A DNA stretch of 64,000 bases from Anabaena sphaerica FACHB-251 (GTDB lineage Bacteria > Cyanobacteriota > Cyanobacteriia > Cyanobacteriales > Nostocaceae): NCBI RefSeq assembly GCF_014696825.1, contig NZ_JACJQU010000009.1, positions 1 to 64,000 on the forward strand. Reading direction: 5' to 3'. How positions within the stretch are numbered: the stretch's first letter is position 1; each line of letters starts with the position of its first letter. A model generated the notes under the pieces. The model ran no database searches. It was not told where the DNA came from and was given only the letters and a program-made list of their open reading frames with translations. Positions 18,465 to 27,872 of this stretch are shown one piece after another. Made by a program: the position numbers and the translations under genes.

Positions 18465-20276
18465 TTATTTTAAACCTGACTGGACACGCCAGAGACTTGT
18501 ATAAATACCATCTTTCTCTAAAAGTTGTTCATGGGTTCCCGACTCTACTAATTGTCCGTGTTCCATGACATAAATGCAATCAGCATTGCGGATAGTAGAA
18601 AGACGATGTGCGATCGCAATTGTCGTGCGATTGACTGTTATCCTTTCTAGAGAACGCTGAATAGCCGCTTCTGTTTCATTATCCACTGCCGATGTCGCTT
18701 CATCCAATATCAAAATCGGGGGATTTTTCAAAACTGCACGAGCGATCGCAATTCGTTGTCTTTGTCCACCAGATAACTTTTGCCCTCTCTCCCCCACAAT
18801 TGTCTCATAACCTTGGGGCAATCGCATAATAAAATCATCGGCTTCTGCTACTTTTGCGGCCATAATGATATTTTCATCTGTAGCGTCAAATGTGCCATAG
18901 GCGATATTTTCAGCTACTGTACCATGAAATAAAAACACATCCTGACTTACCAAACCAATACAACGGCGTAAATCCCGTAAATTTAAACTTTGTAAATTCA
19001 CACCATCGAGAGTAATTTTTCCGTGTTGTGCTTCATAAAATCGCAGCAAAAGTTTAACTAAAGTGCTTTTACCAGAACCTGTAGAACCAACAATAGCAAT
19101 CGTATTTCCTGCGGGAATTTCCAAAGATAAACTTTTAATTACTGGTGGTCTATCTTTATAAGCAAAAGTCACGTTTTGAAATTCCACTGCACCCCGCACT
19201 AAATCCACAGGTAAATTAATATTTCCTGTATGAATATCAATGGGAGTATCTAACAAATCCATCACCCGATTAGTAGAAGCCATTGCCCTTTGATATAAAT
19301 CAAAGGTATCTCCTAATCTGGTTAAAGGCCACAATAACAATTGCACCAAAAATACTAAAGAACTATAAGCCCCTACAGCTAATTTGCCTGCAACTGCTTG
19401 CATTCCCCCAAAAATCAACAATACCGTAAATGCTGCCAAAATCAGCATCCGAATAATGGGAATATAAGCCGCAGAAAAAGCGATCGCCTTAGTGTTGCTA
19501 ACGCGATAGGCATTACTTTCTACTTCAACACGTGCTGCTTCATAATCTTCAGAGGTAAAACTTTTAATAGTAGTAATGCCGCTCAAATTATTAGACAACC
19601 TGCCGTTAAGTAAACCCACCTTTTCCCGCACATCAGCATAGCGGGGAGCAAGTAATTTCTGAAAAGCTACCGAACCCCCCAGAATAAACGGCATAGGTAA
19701 CATTGCCATCCAAGCCACACTAGGCGCTAAAATAAAAAATGCAGTACCAATAATTACAATAGTTGTAATCACTTGGATCATATCATTTGCGCCCACATCC
19801 AAAAAACGTTCTAGTTGGTTAACATCATCACTGAGGATAGACATTAAACCACCCGTACTGCGTTCTTCAAAATAAGCCAATTCCAACTCTTGCAGGTGTT
19901 TATAAGCATCCAGCCGTAAATTATGCTGAATATTCTGTCCCAAATTACGCCACAGTAACTTGTAGCGATACTCAAAAAATGACTCTAAGATCCAAGTAAC
20001 GACTGTGAGAAATGATAAAACTGCAAATTGTCCAGAAATATTTTTAATACCCAACTGAGCAATAATAGAATTCTGTTGTTTAACAACCACATCCACCGCA
20101 ATACCAATTAATGCGGGTGGTGCTAAGTCAAAAACTTTATTGAGGATAGAAGCACCAGTAGCCAGCCAAATTTGTTGCCTATATTTATGTCCATAATCAA
20201 ATAGACGCTGGAGAGGATGTGCAGAATTTTTCCGCCTTCTTGGTAGCCGATGAAATTTAAATAATGCTTTAGCCAC
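18465..20276 (-). CDS. ABC exporter, fused membrane and ATPase domains (MsbA/LmrA type)
   Basis: A 603-residue half-transporter: six-helix membrane domain over about residues 30-330 and a nucleotide-binding domain from about 360. Motifs are Walker [11 protein letters not shown], signature [14 protein letters not shown], Walker [13 protein letters not shown] and H-loop IAHRLSTI, so the ATPase is intact. Members export lipids, polysaccharide precursors, peptides or drugs as dimers. The related HepA-type exporters serve heterocyst envelope formation, but nothing here ties this copy to that role. It is monocistronic and divergent from the SPFH protein gene. Confidence 0.88.
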   Translation of the reverse strand: MAKALFKFHRLPRRRKNSAHPLQRLFDYGHKYRQQIWLATGASILNKVFDLAPPALIGIAVDVVVKQQNSIIAQLGIKNISGQFAVLSFLTVVTWILESFFEYRYKLLWRNLGQNIQHNLRLDAYKHLQELELAYFEERSTGGLMSILSDDVNQLERFLDVGANDMIQVITTIVIIGTAFFILAPSVAWMAMLPMPFILGGSVAFQKLLAPRYADVREKVGLLNGRLSNNLSGITTIKSFTSEDYEAARVEVESNAYRVSNTKAIAFSAAYIPIIRMLILAAFTVLLIFGGMQAVAGKLAVGAYSSLVFLVQLLLWPLTRLGDTFDLYQRAMASTNRVMDLLDTPIDIHTGNINLPVDLVRGAVEFQNVTFAYKDRPPVIKSLSLEIPAGNTIAIVGSTGSGKSTLVKLLLRFYEAQHGKITLDGVNLQSLNLRDLRRCIGLVSQDVFLFHGTVAENIAYGTFDATDENIIMAAKVAEADDFIMRLPQGYETIVGERGQKLSGGQRQRIAIARAVLKNPPILILDEATSAVDNETEAAIQRSLERITVNRTTIAIAHRLSTIRNADCIYVMEHGQLVESGTHEQLLEKDGIYTSLWRVQSGLK

Positions 20277-20505
20277 AGCCGTTTACAGTTGCGTGCAGCC
20301 AATATTACCACAAATCCAGCCCATCAGTCCTGAATCCTGAGCAAGAGTAAAATTATTTTAAGGTGTATTTTTGTTAACTTTGTTGATAACCAGAGATTTC
20401 TTGGGTCTTTGAGCCAAATTGGCATCAAAAATTTCGCTGTAGGCTCCCTTAAACGGGATTTGTGTTATTTTACTCAAGAATCAGTCATCAGTAGGAGATA
20501 GAAAC

Positions 20506-21354
20506 TTGAAAAATCAACAATTTGCGAATTTGCCAAGCACAATTATCGGCATTATAGCTGCAACCTTGATAGTTCTCGGATTGAATTCTTTTGTAATTAT
20601 CAACCCTGGACAAGCAGGAGTAATTAGCGTCTTGGGGAAAGCCAGAGACGGTGTTTTAACAGAAGGTATCCACATCAAACCCCCATTTATCTCAGTGATA
20701 GACGTGTATGATTTGACGGTGCAGAAATTTGAAGTCCCCGCAGAAAGTTCTACCAAAGATTTGCAAAATTTAACTGCCAGATTTGCTATTAACTTTCGCC
20801 TTGATCCTATCCAAGTCGTTCAAGTCAGAAGAAAACAAGGTACATTAGAAAATATTGTCTCCAAAATTATTGCTCCTCAGACTCAGGAAGCATTTAAAAT
20901 AGCAGCAGCAAGACGCACAGTTGAAGAAGCAATTACCAAACGAAGTGAATTAAAAGAAGATTTTGATACAGCATTAGGCAATCGCTTAGATAAATATGGA
21001 ATAATCGTATTAGATACGAGCGTAGTAGACCTGACCTTTTCTCCAGAATTTGCGCGAGCAGTTGAAGAGAAACAAATTGCGGAACAGAGGGCGCAAAGAG
21101 CCGTCTATATAGCAAGAGAAGCCGAACAAGAAGCCCAAGCAGATATTAACCGCGCTAAAGGTAAAGCCGAAGCTCAAAGACTCTTAGCAGAAACTCTCAA
21201 AGCTCAAGGAGGACAATTGGTTTTACAAAAAGAAGCAATTGAAGCGTGGAAAACAGGTGGCGCACAAATGCCAAATGTCCTGGTGATGGGTGAAGGCTCC
21301 CAAGGCAGCATACCCTTCATTTTCAACTTAGGGAAGATGTCAAACCAATCTTGA
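20506..21354 (+). CDS. Prohibitin/SPFH-domain membrane protein
   Basis: A 282-residue protein with one N-terminal transmembrane segment (about 12-33, IIGIIAATLIVLGLNSFVII), an SPFH/prohibitin domain (about 35-200) and a long charged helix rich in A, E, K and R (about 195-250). Prohibitins form large ring assemblies on membranes and stabilise proteins or control FtsH proteolysis. I use the TTG at 20506 because AGGAG lies 9 bases upstream and no ATG fits before the membrane segment. It stands alone. Confidence 0.86.
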   Translation: MKNQQFANLPSTIIGIIAATLIVLGLNSFVIINPGQAGVISVLGKARDGVLTEGIHIKPPFISVIDVYDLTVQKFEVPAESSTKDLQNLTARFAINFRLDPIQVVQVRRKQGTLENIVSKIIAPQTQEAFKIAAARRTVEEAITKRSELKEDFDTALGNRLDKYGIIVLDTSVVDLTFSPEFARAVEEKQIAEQRAQRAVYIAREAEQEAQADINRAKGKAEAQRLLAETLKAQGGQLVLQKEAIEAWKTGGAQMPNVLVMGEGSQGSIPFIFNLGKMSNQS

Positions 21355-21837
21355 ACTGTGTAAAAAATGCCAGAGTTCGGGAGTCAGGAGGAAGCAGTGC
21401 GGTGGTGAGGCAGTCCTGTCTTGGGGAGCCACTGCGTTGGACGGGTTTCCCCAGAATGAACTGCCGTAAAGCCTTCGGCATAGCTGCGCTTACCACCTAG
21501 CGTGCCGTAGGCATAAGGGTTTCCCGACTTGTAGCAACTGCCGTCAACTGCCGTTCAGGAGTCAGAATGTTTGATAAATCGGTAAATTATCAAATAGTGA
21601 GTTTCGGTGTAAGCTTTAAAAGGCTGGCTGCTGACCGCTGAATGCTTAGGCAAAAATACTAGTAAGGTGAGCAAGTCTTACCTCACCAACACACCTAAAA
21701 TTGGAGAAATACTAAACAAAATATATAGAATTCCTATGTGATTTTTGCGAAGCTAGGTATACTTTAATCTTCTATAATCCTATTGCCTTTTACCTTTTGC
21801 CCGTCTACACAAGTAAATTCACAAATCCAATTGCTAT
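21355..21837. other. Repeat-rich intergenic region
   Basis: Contains one AGGAGTC-type fragment (GGGAGTCAGGAGG near 21380), GC-richer palindromic debris at 21400-21560 (CCGTAAAGCCTTCGGCATAGC and CGTGCCGTAGGCATAAGG) and an imperfect GGTGAG...CTCACC hairpin near 21664. This is dispersed-repeat sequence, not a gene. The last 80 bases hold the presumed promoter of the DUF1824 gene. Confidence 0.55.
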
Positions 21838-22257
21838 ATGTCAACTTCTAATCACACCAACCTCACCGTCTCAGAAGCAAAAAAAATCCTCAACAAATTC
21901 AACTGCTTAGATATAGCACCTGTCCTGAAGCCATTGGAAAAAGCTTTAACGCGTCAGGCTATAATGTTACTCACTAGCCTTTCTGACTACCAAATTTTAG
22001 GAATTTGTGCTGAGACAGCCGAAGAAGGAATTTTGGCCATGAAAACCTATTCTCAAGCTTTCGGTTATCAAGCACCAGATAATTTACCTCACCCGGAAGG
22101 TCCCGTTTATATCAAATTAAATGGTAAAAATGGACTGTGTTATTTAGATTCCTATGCTGGTCATCATCGCGGAGTATTAGTTTCTTGTCAATCTTATCAG
22201 GAGGGGGGAGTAAATGAAATGTATGGACATTTACCCATTGATTTATTTGTTGGATAA
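21838..22257 (+). CDS. DUF1824 family protein
   Basis: A 139-residue soluble protein with LTVSEAKKILNKFNCLD at the N-terminus, CAETAEEGILAMKTYSQAFGY in the middle and a conserved end SYAGHHRGVLVSCQS ... YGHLPIDLF. I recognise this as the cyanobacterial DUF1824 family, whose function is unknown. It ends 56 bases before the ABC-F gene on the same strand, and the gap has a CCAATGA duplication; the two may be co-transcribed. Confidence 0.78.
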   Translation: MSTSNHTNLTVSEAKKILNKFNCLDIAPVLKPLEKALTRQAIMLLTSLSDYQILGICAETAEEGILAMKTYSQAFGYQAPDNLPHPEGPVYIKLNGKNGLCYLDSYAGHHRGVLVSCQSYQEGGVNEMYGHLPIDLFVG

Positions 22258-22313
22258 GTAACAGGAAATAGGGAATAAGGGCTGAATCACCAATGACCAA
22301 TGACTAAAATTTT

Positions 22314-24242
22314 ATGAGTATTATTACATTACAGTCAGTTAAAAAAGATTTCGGTATCAAAGAAATATTAAAAGATGCCACATTTAGTATCGATGCCAAC
22401 GATAAAGTTGGTTTAATTGGTACTAACGGTTCCGGTAAATCAACCTTATTAAAAATGATAGCCGGACTAGAAACAATTGATAGCGGTCAAATTTTAAGCA
22501 ACGCTGGTTCTAAAATTATCTACTTACCCCAACAACCGGATGTAGATGAAAACCGCACAGTTTTAGAACAAGTATTTGCTGATAGCGGTGAACATACAAC
22601 TTTAGTGCGGGAATATGAAGAACTTTCTGATAAATTAGCTCATTATCCAGAAGATAGTCAGCTAATGTCTCGCTTATCTAGCGTCATGCAGCGGATGGAT
22701 GCAACCGGCGCATGGGAACTAGAAACCAATGCCAAAATTATTCTCACCAAATTAGGAATTGCTGACTTTGATGTTAAAGTTGGGACATTATCGGGAGGCT
22801 ATCGCAAGCGTATTGCACTAGCAACAGCTTTGTTAGCTGAACCTGATGTATTACTGATGGATGAGCCAACGAACCATCTTGATGCTTTATCTGTTGAATG
22901 GTTACAAAGTTATTTAAATCGCTTTCGCGGAGCATTATTTTTAATTACTCATGATCGCTATTTTTTAGATAAAGTTACTAATAGAATAATCGAAATTGAT
23001 CGAGGTGATATTTACACATACACAGGGAATTATTCCTATTATTTAGAAAAGAAAGCTTTAGCAGAAGAATCTGCGGTGAGTAGTCAACGTAAACATCAAG
23101 GTGTATTACGACGAGAATTAGAATGGCTAAAACGCGGACCTAAAGCTAGAAGTACCAAACAAAAAGCCAGAATTGAACGCGCTCATGCATTGCGTGATAC
23201 AGAGTTTAAACAAGCTCAGGGTAAAGTTGATATTTCTACAGTTGGCCGACGTATTGGTAAAAAAGTTATTGAACTCAATAACATTACAAAAGCTTACAAT
23301 GGTAGAACTTTAATTAATAATTTTACTTACGAATTTAGCCCCGAAGACAGAATTGGTATTATTGGTGGTAATGGTGCTGGTAAATCAACCTTAATGAATA
23401 TTATCACCGGACTTATTCAACCAGATTCCGGTACTGTAGAAATTGGTAGCACAATTCATATTGCTTATTTTGACCAGCATTCTGAAGAATTGCTCACAGC
23501 AGTTAATGAAGATCAGCGCGTCATTGACTACATTAAGGAAGAAGGGGAATTTATCAAAATAGCTGACGGGACAAAAATTACCGCTTCTCAAATGTTAGAG
23601 AGGTTTTTATTTCCGGGAAATCAGCAATATGCCCCCATTCATAAACTTTCTGGTGGAGAAAAACGGCGTTTATTTCTGTTACGCTTGCTCATTAGTGCGC
23701 CTAATGTTTTGATTTTAGATGAACCAACTAACGATTTAGATGTGCAGACATTAGCAGTTCTGGAAGATTATTTAGAAGATTTTTCTGGATCTGTAATTGT
23801 AGTTTCCCATGATCGGTACTTTTTAGACCGTACAGTAGATACTATTTTTTCTCTAGAAGAAGGTGGGAATTTACGTCAATATCCTGGTAATTATTCAGTT
23901 TATCTAGATTACAAAAAAGCCGAAGAAGCAGCAGCACAACAAGAAGCAGCTAATACTCAAGAAAAGCCCAAAAATCCCACTGAGGAAAAGATACCATCTC
24001 TAGAAACGGAAACTAAAAAACGTCGTCGATTATCTAATTGGGAAAAACGAGAATTTGAACAGTTAGAAGGTAAAATTGCCCAATTAGAGGCAGAAAAAGC
24101 CGCCGCAGAAAAAGCACTGGTTAACGTTGCTCCTGGAAATTACACTCAAGTTCAAAAGTTATATGAACAACTGGAAGCACTCAAGCAAGCTATAGATGTA
24201 GGGACAGAACGCTGGTTAGAATTAGCAGAGATGGAATCCTAA
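22314..24242 (+). CDS. ABC-F family ATPase (Uup/EttA-like)
   Basis: A 642-residue soluble protein with two ABC ATPase domains and no membrane domain. Domain 1 has Walker A GTNGSGKS (about 36-43), signature LSGGYRKR and Walker B LLMDEPTNHLD. Domain 2 has GGNGAGKS, LSGGEKRR and LILDEPTNDLD. Between them is the P-site interaction linker, and the C-terminus is a coiled coil of about 90 residues (FEQLEGKIAQLEAEKAAAEK). ABC-F proteins act on the ribosome or in DNA-linked processes (Uup has the C-terminal coiled coil). Antibiotic resistance is unlikely in a housekeeping Uup-type protein. A bidirectional hairpin follows. Confidence 0.9.
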   Translation: MSIITLQSVKKDFGIKEILKDATFSIDANDKVGLIGTNGSGKSTLLKMIAGLETIDSGQILSNAGSKIIYLPQQPDVDENRTVLEQVFADSGEHTTLVREYEELSDKLAHYPEDSQLMSRLSSVMQRMDATGAWELETNAKIILTKLGIADFDVKVGTLSGGYRKRIALATALLAEPDVLLMDEPTNHLDALSVEWLQSYLNRFRGALFLITHDRYFLDKVTNRIIEIDRGDIYTYTGNYSYYLEKKALAEESAVSSQRKHQGVLRRELEWLKRGPKARSTKQKARIERAHALRDTEFKQAQGKVDISTVGRRIGKKVIELNNITKAYNGRTLINNFTYEFSPEDRIGIIGGNGAGKSTLMNIITGLIQPDSGTVEIGSTIHIAYFDQHSEELLTAVNEDQRVIDYIKEEGEFIKIADGTKITASQMLERFLFPGNQQYAPIHKLSGGEKRRLFLLRLLISAPNVLILDEPTNDLDVQTLAVLEDYLEDFSGSVIVVSHDRYFLDRTVDTIFSLEEGGNLRQYPGNYSVYLDYKKAEEAAAQQEAANTQEKPKNPTEEKIPSLETETKKRRRLSNWEKREFEQLEGKIAQLEAEKAAAEKALVNVAPGNYTQVQKLYEQLEALKQAIDVGTERWLELAEMES

Positions 24243-24255
24243 ATAATGATAGAGT

Positions 24256-24288
24256 AGATCCCCGACTTTTTTAAGAATTCGGGGATCT
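24256..24288. terminator. AGATCCCCGA / TCGGGGATCT hairpin between convergent genes
   Basis: Ten-base perfect stem (24256-24265 with 24279-24288) with a T-run loop, located between the convergent ABC-F gene and the 24301-24675 gene. It belongs to a family of near-identical hairpins at 37989-38052, 42040-42068 and 49379-49412. Confidence 0.82.
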
Positions 24289-24300
24289 AATTTATAAGTA

Positions 24301-24675
24301 TTAAGTAGTTGGTAAATCTTCCCCAGGACAAGCTTTATCTATGCTGATTACCCAAGGTATACCGTTATTAACTGGTGAACTAATACTAATTTTGGCTTTG
24401 TTAGCAAAACGCTTTAACTTATCGGCTAAATAGGGAACAGTCGTCATGATATTTTGGTAACTTTCGATATCATGACAAACCATGATTAACATTAAAATAC
24501 CACCATTAGCTTTGAAATACCAATGGCAACTGGATAACAAAACGCGTACCATATTATCGCAGGCTAGGAAAAAGCGTTTTTTAGTTACTTCTTCCAGTTG
24601 GCTTATTAATACTTCACTGATTTGCGTAGTTTTATAAGTAGGCAAATCATCTGGAGATAGGTGTGGTTTAGTCAT
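24301..24675 (-). CDS. Hypothetical protein (124 aa)
   Basis: A protein of unknown function. The ATG at 24673-24675 is preceded by AAGGAC about 8 bases upstream; an upstream ATG 17 codons earlier is less plausible. It contains a helical N-terminus (TTQISEVLISQLEEVTKKRF), a hydrophobic beta-like core (GGILMLIMVCHDIESY) and a short CPGEDLPTT tail. No catalytic motif or signal peptide is seen. It is convergent with the ABC-F gene. Confidence 0.6.
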   Translation of the reverse strand: MTKPHLSPDDLPTYKTTQISEVLISQLEEVTKKRFFLACDNMVRVLLSSCHWYFKANGGILMLIMVCHDIESYQNIMTTVPYLADKLKRFANKAKISISSPVNNGIPWVISIDKACPGEDLPTT

Positions 24676-25379
24676 ATAATTTAGTCCTTTTTGAAAAGAA
24701 CAAGATACTGACGTAATCTTTGTCATTCTCGATGATCAGGTTTTAAATTACGTCAGGTTTTGAGATATTCCCATCTGATAACCGTTCACTCCCTTATGAA
24801 TGTTTATATATTCGGTATTTCCTGTCTTGCAATTTTCCACATATTTTCTTTAGCAATTGATATACAAAACTACATGAATTTTTGTTGTAATTGACTGCTA
24901 ATCATTATGCAGAACAGGTTTGAGAACAACTTGATTATTCTTGATTACCGTTACATAATTCTACAAACAGAATCAAACAACAACTAAGGATAATTGCATT
25001 AGCTGTACAAATAAATAGGTGAAGCTCATATTGCAGGGATGCACTTATTATAACACTCCTTTTGTCCGTGAAGTTCTGGCTGGAAGGGAACTTGCCGCCA
25101 GATTAAGTACCCAAATGATTCACACTTTGTCCCTCGTGACAACATTGTGCAGGACGCAGAATTGCGCCTGATGACTGTTAACGAGTATGCACCAGATAGC
25201 ACAACCAAGCTGCCAAATAGCAATTATTCGTTTTTGTCCTCCTCTTAACGGCACACCTTGAGAAATTAGGGTAAGTGAAATATCTATTTATAGAGGTTGG
25301 TTAAAAAATCTATTAATGCTTTGGATAAACATTGCAAATTAGAATTTTCATGTAAGGTTATTTATTACCGCAGATAAAA
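24676..25379. other. Intergenic region containing a nifH relic
   Basis: About 700 AT-rich bases. Apart from the nifH remnant at 25088-25200 there is only low-complexity sequence; no tRNA, IS end or intact gene is visible. Confidence 0.6.
25088..25200 (+). pseudogene. Fragment of a nifH-type gene (C-terminal third)
   Basis: The block reads as [12 protein letters not shown] then, after a shift, [20 protein letters not shown] followed by YAPDS, against [19 protein letters not shown]... in the intact nifH. The last 42 bases (25159-25200) match 4799-4840 at 38 of 42 positions by my count. Two extra bases near 25122 break the frame. Upstream bases from about 25040 may still be nifH-derived but are weakly aligned. 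Only part of the gene is left, with no start and no end, so it is dead. Confidence 0.8.
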
Positions 25380-25859
25380 ATGGATAAACATAGATATACT
25401 GGAGCGATTATGCCAAAGCGCATACTTGTAGAAGTAAATAGTTGGTTTCAACGAGATAGAATTGTCCGTAATTTAGAAATTTTTCAAGATATTATTGTTA
25501 TTTCTCTATGCGTGAGCTTATTCTGTGTGATGTTAATCAGGTTAGGAGATATGTTCCTTTCCTTTTTACATCCACTTGATTTACGACAAGTCACATCTGA
25601 TATTTTGTTTATCTTGATACTGGTGGAATTATTTAGACTCTTGGTTGATTATATCCAAGAACATAGCATATCTGTAGGTGCAGCAGTAGAAATTACCATT
25701 GTCTCGGCTTTACGAGAGATAATTCTACGAGGTGTGCTAGAAATTCCCCGTGACCAAATTTTTGGAATTTCTATATTTTTATTGGTATTAGCAGGAATTT
25801 TTATTGCTATTCCTTGGATATCTAAATCATTTGGACACATCAAAATTAGTGAAGATTAA
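25380..25859 (+). CDS. PsiE-like membrane protein
   Basis: A 159-residue protein with four hydrophobic segments, at about 38-60 (QDIIVISLCVSLFCVMLIRL), 72-90, 98-120 and 130-150. Between them lies the conserved VELFRLLVDYIQEHSISVGAAVEI region typical of the phosphate-starvation-inducible PsiE family, whose function is unknown. The Met at residue 11 (25410) is an alternative start and may be the real one, since the first ten residues look random. It is single between a nifH relic and a repeat element. Confidence 0.68.
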   Translation: MDKHRYTGAIMPKRILVEVNSWFQRDRIVRNLEIFQDIIVISLCVSLFCVMLIRLGDMFLSFLHPLDLRQVTSDILFILILVELFRLLVDYIQEHSISVGAAVEITIVSALREIILRGVLEIPRDQIFGISIFLLVLAGIFIAIPWISKSFGHIKISED

Positions 25860-25884
25860 GGATTATTTTTAATTTTAATAATTT

Positions 25885-25992
25885 TCTCGTTCCCATACTC
25901 TGTATGGGAATGAATTATCAAGGCTCTGCCTTTTATTAAATCAGAGTCAGAGACTCCATAATAGCATTCCCAGTCAGAGACTGGGAACGAGA
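25885..25992. repeat. Inverted-repeat element with TCTCGTTCCCA ends
   Basis: TCTCGTTCCCA (25885-25895) is mirrored by TGGGAACGAGA (25982-25992). The interior has GGCTCTGCC and CAGAGACT pieces also found in the element at 59878-60043. It is a small non-coding dispersed repeat of the type frequent in cyanobacterial genomes. Confidence 0.82.
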
Positions 25993-26119
25993 GATAATTT
26001 ACTATTGTGATTGCCATTAGACTAAAATAGCAAAGTTGTCTAAACTGATTTTTTTCTGTATAATATCATCAGGTTACTGTGATAAAAATTTGCTAATTAG
26101 ATTGATTTTGTTCACTTTT

Positions 26120-26148
26120 ATTCCTGCATTTATGAATCATGCAGGAAT
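26120..26148. terminator. Hairpin downstream of modA
   Basis: ATTCCTGCAT (26120-26129) pairs perfectly with ATGCAGGAAT (26139-26148), 38 bases beyond the modA stop on its transcribed strand. Confidence 0.7.
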
Positions 26149-26185
26149 ATTTAATTTGTGAAAAAATGTTTGATTTCACTTGTAA

Positions 26186-27013
26186 CTAAGGCAGGATAAA
26201 CCCATATTTTTTGAATACAGCCTTAGCTTTATCGCTAGATAAAAATTGGGAAAAATTCTTAGCTGCATCAACGCTTTTACTGCGTTTGAGTATTGCTAAC
26301 GGATAAATAATCGCAGAGTGATATTTTTCGTCAGCTGCGACTACAACTTTAACTTGATTAGAAATTTTAGCATCAGTCACATAAACTAAACCTGCATCTG
26401 CATTTCCACTTTCTACAGATGCTAGAACTTGACGCACATTATTAGCATAAACCAGTTTTGATTTTATCTGTTCCCAAAGTTTTAATTTTTCCAGAACTTG
26501 TTGTGCATATTGCCCTGCGGGTACGCTTCTAGGTTCACCAATAGCAATCTTTTTAACTTTTGCATCTTTGAGATTGTAGAAGCTACTAATACCAGAAATA
26601 TTATTGGGTACAACCAAAACTAGGCGGTTTTTAGCGATGATGCTACGACTACCAGGAACTAAAAGATTTTTTTGATCCAAAGCATCTACTTGTCTTTTTG
26701 CAGCCGATATAAAAACATCTACTGGCGCACCTTGTTCTATTTGTTGCTGCAATGCACCAGAACTGCCAAAGTTATACGTAATTTTGATGTTGGGGTTGGT
26801 TTGTTGGTACAGGGGCTTAATTTCTTCTAGAGCATCTTGTAAACTTGCAGCAGCAGATACAAGTAAGTTGGTATTGGACTGCGCTACTACAGGGGCTGAA
26901 GTTAGGGTTGGTAAACCAATTGCTATGAGCATGGTAGTTAATGCTGTAGCAATTGATATTATTAACCTTCTTCTTTTCACTGACAAAAAGGTTTTCGAGA
27001 ACTGTTCTTTCAT
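26186..27013 (-). CDS. modA: Molybdate ABC transporter substrate-binding protein
   Basis: A 275-residue periplasmic binding protein with an N-terminal signal peptide (basic VKRRR then the hydrophobic LIISIATALTTMLIAIGLPT, cut near VVAQSN). The mature part opens NLLVSAAASLQDALEEIKPL and has ITYNFGSSGALQQQIEQGAP, ISAAKRQVDAL and LVYVTDAKI, the ligand-binding pattern of ModA. It captures molybdate, needed for the FeMo cofactor and nitrate reductase. No modBC permease/ATPase gene is adjacent, so it either works with a distant transporter or is an orphan. A TACCAT-N5-TTGGTA palindrome lies 45-61 bases upstream of the start. Confidence 0.9.
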   Translation of the reverse strand: MKEQFSKTFLSVKRRRLIISIATALTTMLIAIGLPTLTSAPVVAQSNTNLLVSAAASLQDALEEIKPLYQQTNPNIKITYNFGSSGALQQQIEQGAPVDVFISAAKRQVDALDQKNLLVPGSRSIIAKNRLVLVVPNNISGISSFYNLKDAKVKKIAIGEPRSVPAGQYAQQVLEKLKLWEQIKSKLVYANNVRQVLASVESGNADAGLVYVTDAKISNQVKVVVAADEKYHSAIIYPLAILKRSKSVDAAKNFSQFLSSDKAKAVFKKYGFILP

Positions 27014-27057
27014 AATAATTGATACTCAGTAGAGTATTGGCAATGTTACCAAACTTT

Positions 27058-27074
27058 TACCATGTAAGTTGGTA
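27058..27074. promoter_or_regulatory. Operator-like palindrome, copy 1 (modA promoter)
   Basis: TACCAT-GTAAG-TTGGTA. It is 45 bases upstream of the modA start codon. Same spacing and half-sites as the copies at 27151 and 27633. Confidence 0.55.
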
Positions 27075-27150
27075 AATATTTACATAACTCTATTCTCAAA
27101 ATTGTATTATACAATACATTCTTCCTTTTAGGGTTGGTATAAAGTATTTT

Positions 27151-27167
27151 TACCAACCAAGTTGGTT
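27151..27167. promoter_or_regulatory. Operator-like palindrome, copy 2
   Basis: TACCAA-CCAAG-TTGGTT, with a further TTGGTA half-site at 27134-27139, so GGTTGGTA and TACCAACC also form an inverted pair. It lies between modA and the interrupted small ORF. Confidence 0.55.
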
Positions 27168-27234
27168 AAGTTCAACTTGCCCCAATATTGCCACTGTTAT
27201 CTTTCTCATTTTGACGCAACTAACCATAATAAAT

Positions 27235-27477
27235 ATGGCACCAGATAAAGATTTTTTAATTACCTTACATGAGTTTCTTTATCCTCATAATAGATATTAC
27301 GGTTAGTTCAAACCGGAGTATATAACTTTTAATGCCAATTTACAGGAATTTTCCCAGAGAGTAACCTATATCTGTAATTTACAAGCTAACGGTAAGCTTT
27401 CTCCAGAGGATGCTTACACTCAAATACAAAGGCTATGAAAGCAGTTAAAAATTTATAAAAAGCGTCTAAATATTTAG
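27235..27477 (+). pseudogene. DUF7219-like small gene interrupted by two in-frame stops
   Basis: One continuous frame of 81 codons from an ATG reads MAPDKDFLITLHEFLYPHNR..., then TAG at codon 24, then FKPEYITFNANLQEFSQRVT and SPEDAYTQIQRL, then TGA at codon 69, then KQLKIYKKRL. The segment resembles small cyanobacterial proteins (DUF7219 as I recall) with FLYPxxRYYGxFxPE and a WKQLK ending, so the stops replace Gln and Trp by single transitions. No frameshift has accumulated, suggesting recent inactivation. Alternatively it is read through. Family assignment is from memory. Confidence 0.6.
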
Positions 27478-27632
27478 CTAAATCGTGCAATTTAAATGTC
27501 AATTTAGATGAATATTTCGGAGGTTAAATTAATTGTTTAAATATAACTATTATGTCAATTCTGATTGATAAATACCGCACTATTTATCACAGGAATCAGT
27601 ATGAAATCGTCTTTAAGTTGGTATAGCAAATT

Positions 27633-27649
27633 TACCAACCAGCTTGGTA
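27633..27649. promoter_or_regulatory. Operator-like palindrome, copy 3
   Basis: TACCAA-CCAGC-TTGGTA, with an extra TTGGTA half-site at 27618-27623. It lies downstream of the interrupted small ORF with no intact gene next to it. Confidence 0.5.
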
Positions 27650-27717
27650 GAAATTTTTGATTTTGAGGTGTGAGGTCTATGTCTAGTCTTTTACGCAATT
27701 CAGCTTTACAGCCCACA

Positions 27718-27872
27718 TTCCGCACCCTCTAGTGTCACAATCGGTTATTTGGGATTTTTGGACACATTAAAAGTTCTATTTTATACAAAAATATAGAAGT
27801 TTTAGATAGCAATCGCCAATCCCAAATCTCCAAACGACCAATTTTCGTTGTGTGACAGTTTAGGGTGCGGAA
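27718..27872. repeat. MITE-like element with 22-bp inverted ends
   Basis: The left end (27718-27739) and the reverse complement of the right end (27851-27872) agree at 19 of 22 positions; both start TTCCGCACCCT and end TGTCACA. The 155-bp interior is AT-rich and non-coding. A clear target duplication is not visible. Confidence 0.78.
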
